From Nannocystis sp. RBIL2 (GTDB taxonomy: Bacteria; Myxococcota_A; Polyangia; Nannocystales; Nannocystaceae): a stretch of DNA of 64,000 nucleotides. The stretch spans positions 1,766,001-1,830,000 of the forward strand of contig NZ_JAPNJW010000001.1 of the NCBI RefSeq assembly GCF_026626745.1. The letters run 5' to 3'. This document shows, piece after piece, positions 62,547 through 64,000 of the stretch. The notes under the pieces are model-generated. The model was not told the DNA's origin. It searched no databases and saw only the letters and a program-made list of their open reading frames with translations. Made by a program: the position numbers and the translations under genes. Every line of letters starts with the position of its first letter. The first letter of the stretch is position 1.

Positions 62547-62746
62547 GTCGAATCGACCCCTCGCCATGGCAATTACCACCGGGCCGCGACCGGCCACAGA
62601 CACAGTTGCGGGCGCGCCGGGCCGGGGATCTGTGCACGAAGAGGCCGCCCCACCTCGGTCACCCGGGTGACGCGGGCATCCACGGCCGCGGGACGCCGAG
62701 GAGCGGCGCTTCGGCGCGCGCCGGCGAGATCGGATACGATGCGGCC

Positions 62747-64000
62747 ATGCGTCCAGTCGCCCTCGCCGTCCTCACGCTGCTGTCCGCCTGTTCGAGCGTC
62801 CCCCCGGCGGCGGGCGAGCCGGACAGCGACACCGACACCAGCACGGGCAGCAGCGGCGGTGACAGTACGAGCGAAGGCGGCCACGCCCTGTGCGACGGCG
62901 GGCCCTGGCAAAGTGGGCAGCCGATCGCGGTCCCGGAGCTGCCGGCCGGCGATCCGGCCGCGGGCTACGAAGCCTTGCTCACCGAGGATTACGTCAGTTG
63001 CGGGATCCCCTGGGAGCTGTTCGGCTTCGCCGAGGACGTGCTCGGCGTCGAGGAGCCGCTGCCCGGGCGCACCGGCAAGAACGCCGAGGTCGGCCACGCC
63101 TGGAACGTCGTGACCCTCGGGGACGGCAGCGAGCTGGTCGTCTCCAACTGTCTGCAGTGCCACGCGGGTTACTTCGACGGCGAGCTGATCGTCGGCCTCG
63201 GCAAGGCCTCGGCCGACTTCACGACCTCGCTCAGCGACTTCGCCGAGCCGCTGCCCGACCTGCCCGAGACCAGCGAGGCCAACGCGGCCTTCAACAAGTT
63301 CAAGGCGCGCGCCGCGGCGCTCGGGCCCTATTCGACGATGCTGACGATCGGCGCCAACCCGGCGGTGATGTTCGCCATCATCCTGCTCTCGCACCGCGAT
63401 CCGGTCACCCTCGCGTGGAGCGACGAGCCGCGCTACGAGCTGTCCACCGAGCGGGTGATCCCGGCCGATCCGCCGCCGTGGTGGCGGGTCGGCAAGAAGG
63501 CCAGCAACTTCGCCAACGGCATGTCGCGCCGCGACCACCGCGGGACCATGGTCCTCGCGTCGTCGCTGTGCACCGACAGCGTGGAAGAGGCCGGCCCCGT
63601 GGTCGACTACTTCGCCGACATCCAGGCCTACCTCGCCTCGCTCGAGGCGCCCCGTTATCCGTTTGCGATCGACGCGGCGCTCGCGGCCGACGGCGCGGAG
63701 ATCTTCGAGTGCAACTGCGCCGGCTGTCACGGCACCTACGCCGACGACCCCAAGGCCGAGACCTACCCCAACCTGCTGATCCCGCTCGACGTGATCGGCA
63801 CCGATCCCTCGTTCGCCACCCTCTCGGCCGAAGGCGGCTTCTATCACCACCTGAAAGATTGGTTCAACGAGTCGTTCTACGGCATGTTCAGCGAGGTCGT
63901 GACCGACGACCCGACGCCCGGCTACACCGCGCCGCCGCTCGACGGCATCTGGGCGACCGCGCCGTATTTTCACAACGGCTCCGTGCCCAGCATCGCGCTC
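62747..64000 (+). CDS. c-type cytochrome lipoprotein (3' end outside window)
   Basis: 418 codons in frame to the window end. Lipobox (LSAC, Cys15), a short Ser/Gly/Asp-rich linker, then two heme motifs: CLQCH near residue 135 and CAGCH near residue 325. DiHeme cytochrome-peroxidase-like features (GIWATAPYFHNGSVPS near the end) are typical of MauG/CcpA-type oxidases. Probably an outer-surface oxidoreductase. A signal for a heme maturation system is not visible here. Confidence 0.88.
   Translation, partial: MRPVALAVLTLLSACSSVPPAAGEPDSDTDTSTGSSGGDSTSEGGHALCDGGPWQSGQPIAVPELPAGDPAAGYEALLTEDYVSCGIPWELFGFAEDVLGVEEPLPGRTGKNAEVGHAWNVVTLGDGSELVVSNCLQCHAGYFDGELIVGLGKASADFTTSLSDFAEPLPDLPETSEANAAFNKFKARAAALGPYSTMLTIGANPAVMFAIILLSHRDPVTLAWSDEPRYELSTERVIPADPPPWWRVGKKASNFANGMSRRDHRGTMVLASSLCTDSVEEAGPVVDYFADIQAYLASLEAPRYPFAIDAALAADGAEIFECNCAGCHGTYADDPKAETYPNLLIPLDVIGTDPSFATLSAEGGFYHHLKDWFNESFYGMFSEVVTDDPTPGYTAPPLDGIWATAPYFHNGSVPSIAL

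Noticed and set aside
1..64000. tRNA, rRNA, CRISPR arrays or integrated phage
   Set aside because: No T-loop pattern, repeated spacers or phage genes were seen by eye; a dedicated scan would be needed to exclude short RNA genes.

Overview
The window is a 64 kb stretch of a high-GC, GC3-biased chromosome that looks like a Nannocystis-type myxobacterium. Supporting signs are two very large Ser/Thr kinases with TPR tails, an ECF sigma factor, an ADYC-domain protein, and many lipoproteins with Ser/Thr/Gly-rich linkers after the lipobox. There is also a MopE-like/anchor-type surface protein and a dense set of one-off enzymes with little operon structure. The genus is inferred from gene style only. 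I saw no rRNA, tRNA, insertion sequence, CRISPR array or phage block.

Layout. 1-5.6 kb: beta-lactamase-fold serine hydrolase (cut by the window edge), a HEAT-like protein, a divergent ArgP/LysE-type regulator and exporter pair, an esterase and a lipoprotein. 5.8-16.2 kb: two paralogous kinase-TPR receptors flanking an ADYC lipoprotein, an ECF sigma factor, a GFA-fold protein and a beta-propeller. 16.5-22.5 kb: TPR protein, a frameshifted small gene, a PAS-STAS (RsbR-like) protein, and a caspase/gingipain-like protease coupled to a peptidoglycan-binding-domain partner. 22.3-28.2 kb: GDSL lipoprotein, two very small basic peptides with a shared [KR][ST]x[IV][KR]AG motif, an ABC-2 exporter, and a divergent DUF2975/XRE pair. 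28.8-34.0 kb: SGNH hydrolase, AlkB, propeller protein, metallo-beta-lactamase lipoprotein, two small unknown proteins and a Cys-rich lipoprotein.

34.5-39.2 kb holds the most coherent unit: P450, class II (DxDTT) terpene cyclase, HAD phosphatase, P450, all on the plus strand. The combination fits a drimane- or labdane-type terpenoid pathway in which the cyclase product diphosphate is removed by a stand-alone HAD enzyme and the alcohol is then oxidised by two duplicated P450s. This is a prediction from family and context.

39.5-64 kb: zinc alcohol dehydrogenase, gamma-glutamyltransferase, GH1-like glycosidase, SDR, an orphan CDF dimerisation fragment, a large Cys-rich surface lipoprotein ending in a strong hairpin, a BlaI/M56 regulator pair, an SMI1-TPR protein, an M14 peptidase, a chimeric pseudogene, GNAT, TatA, and a run of short-chain dehydrogenases with MarR, AraC and LysR regulators. 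It closes with a GST and a c-type cytochrome lipoprotein cut by the window end.

Most genes appear to be single transcription units. Real coupling (4-base or short overlaps) is seen for the ABC pair, DUF2975/XRE, BlaI/M56, SDR/CDF fragment and the protease pair. Several genes are broken (18.4-18.7, 37.9-38.0, 46.3-46.5, 54.8-56.0 kb), which could be real decay or assembly error.
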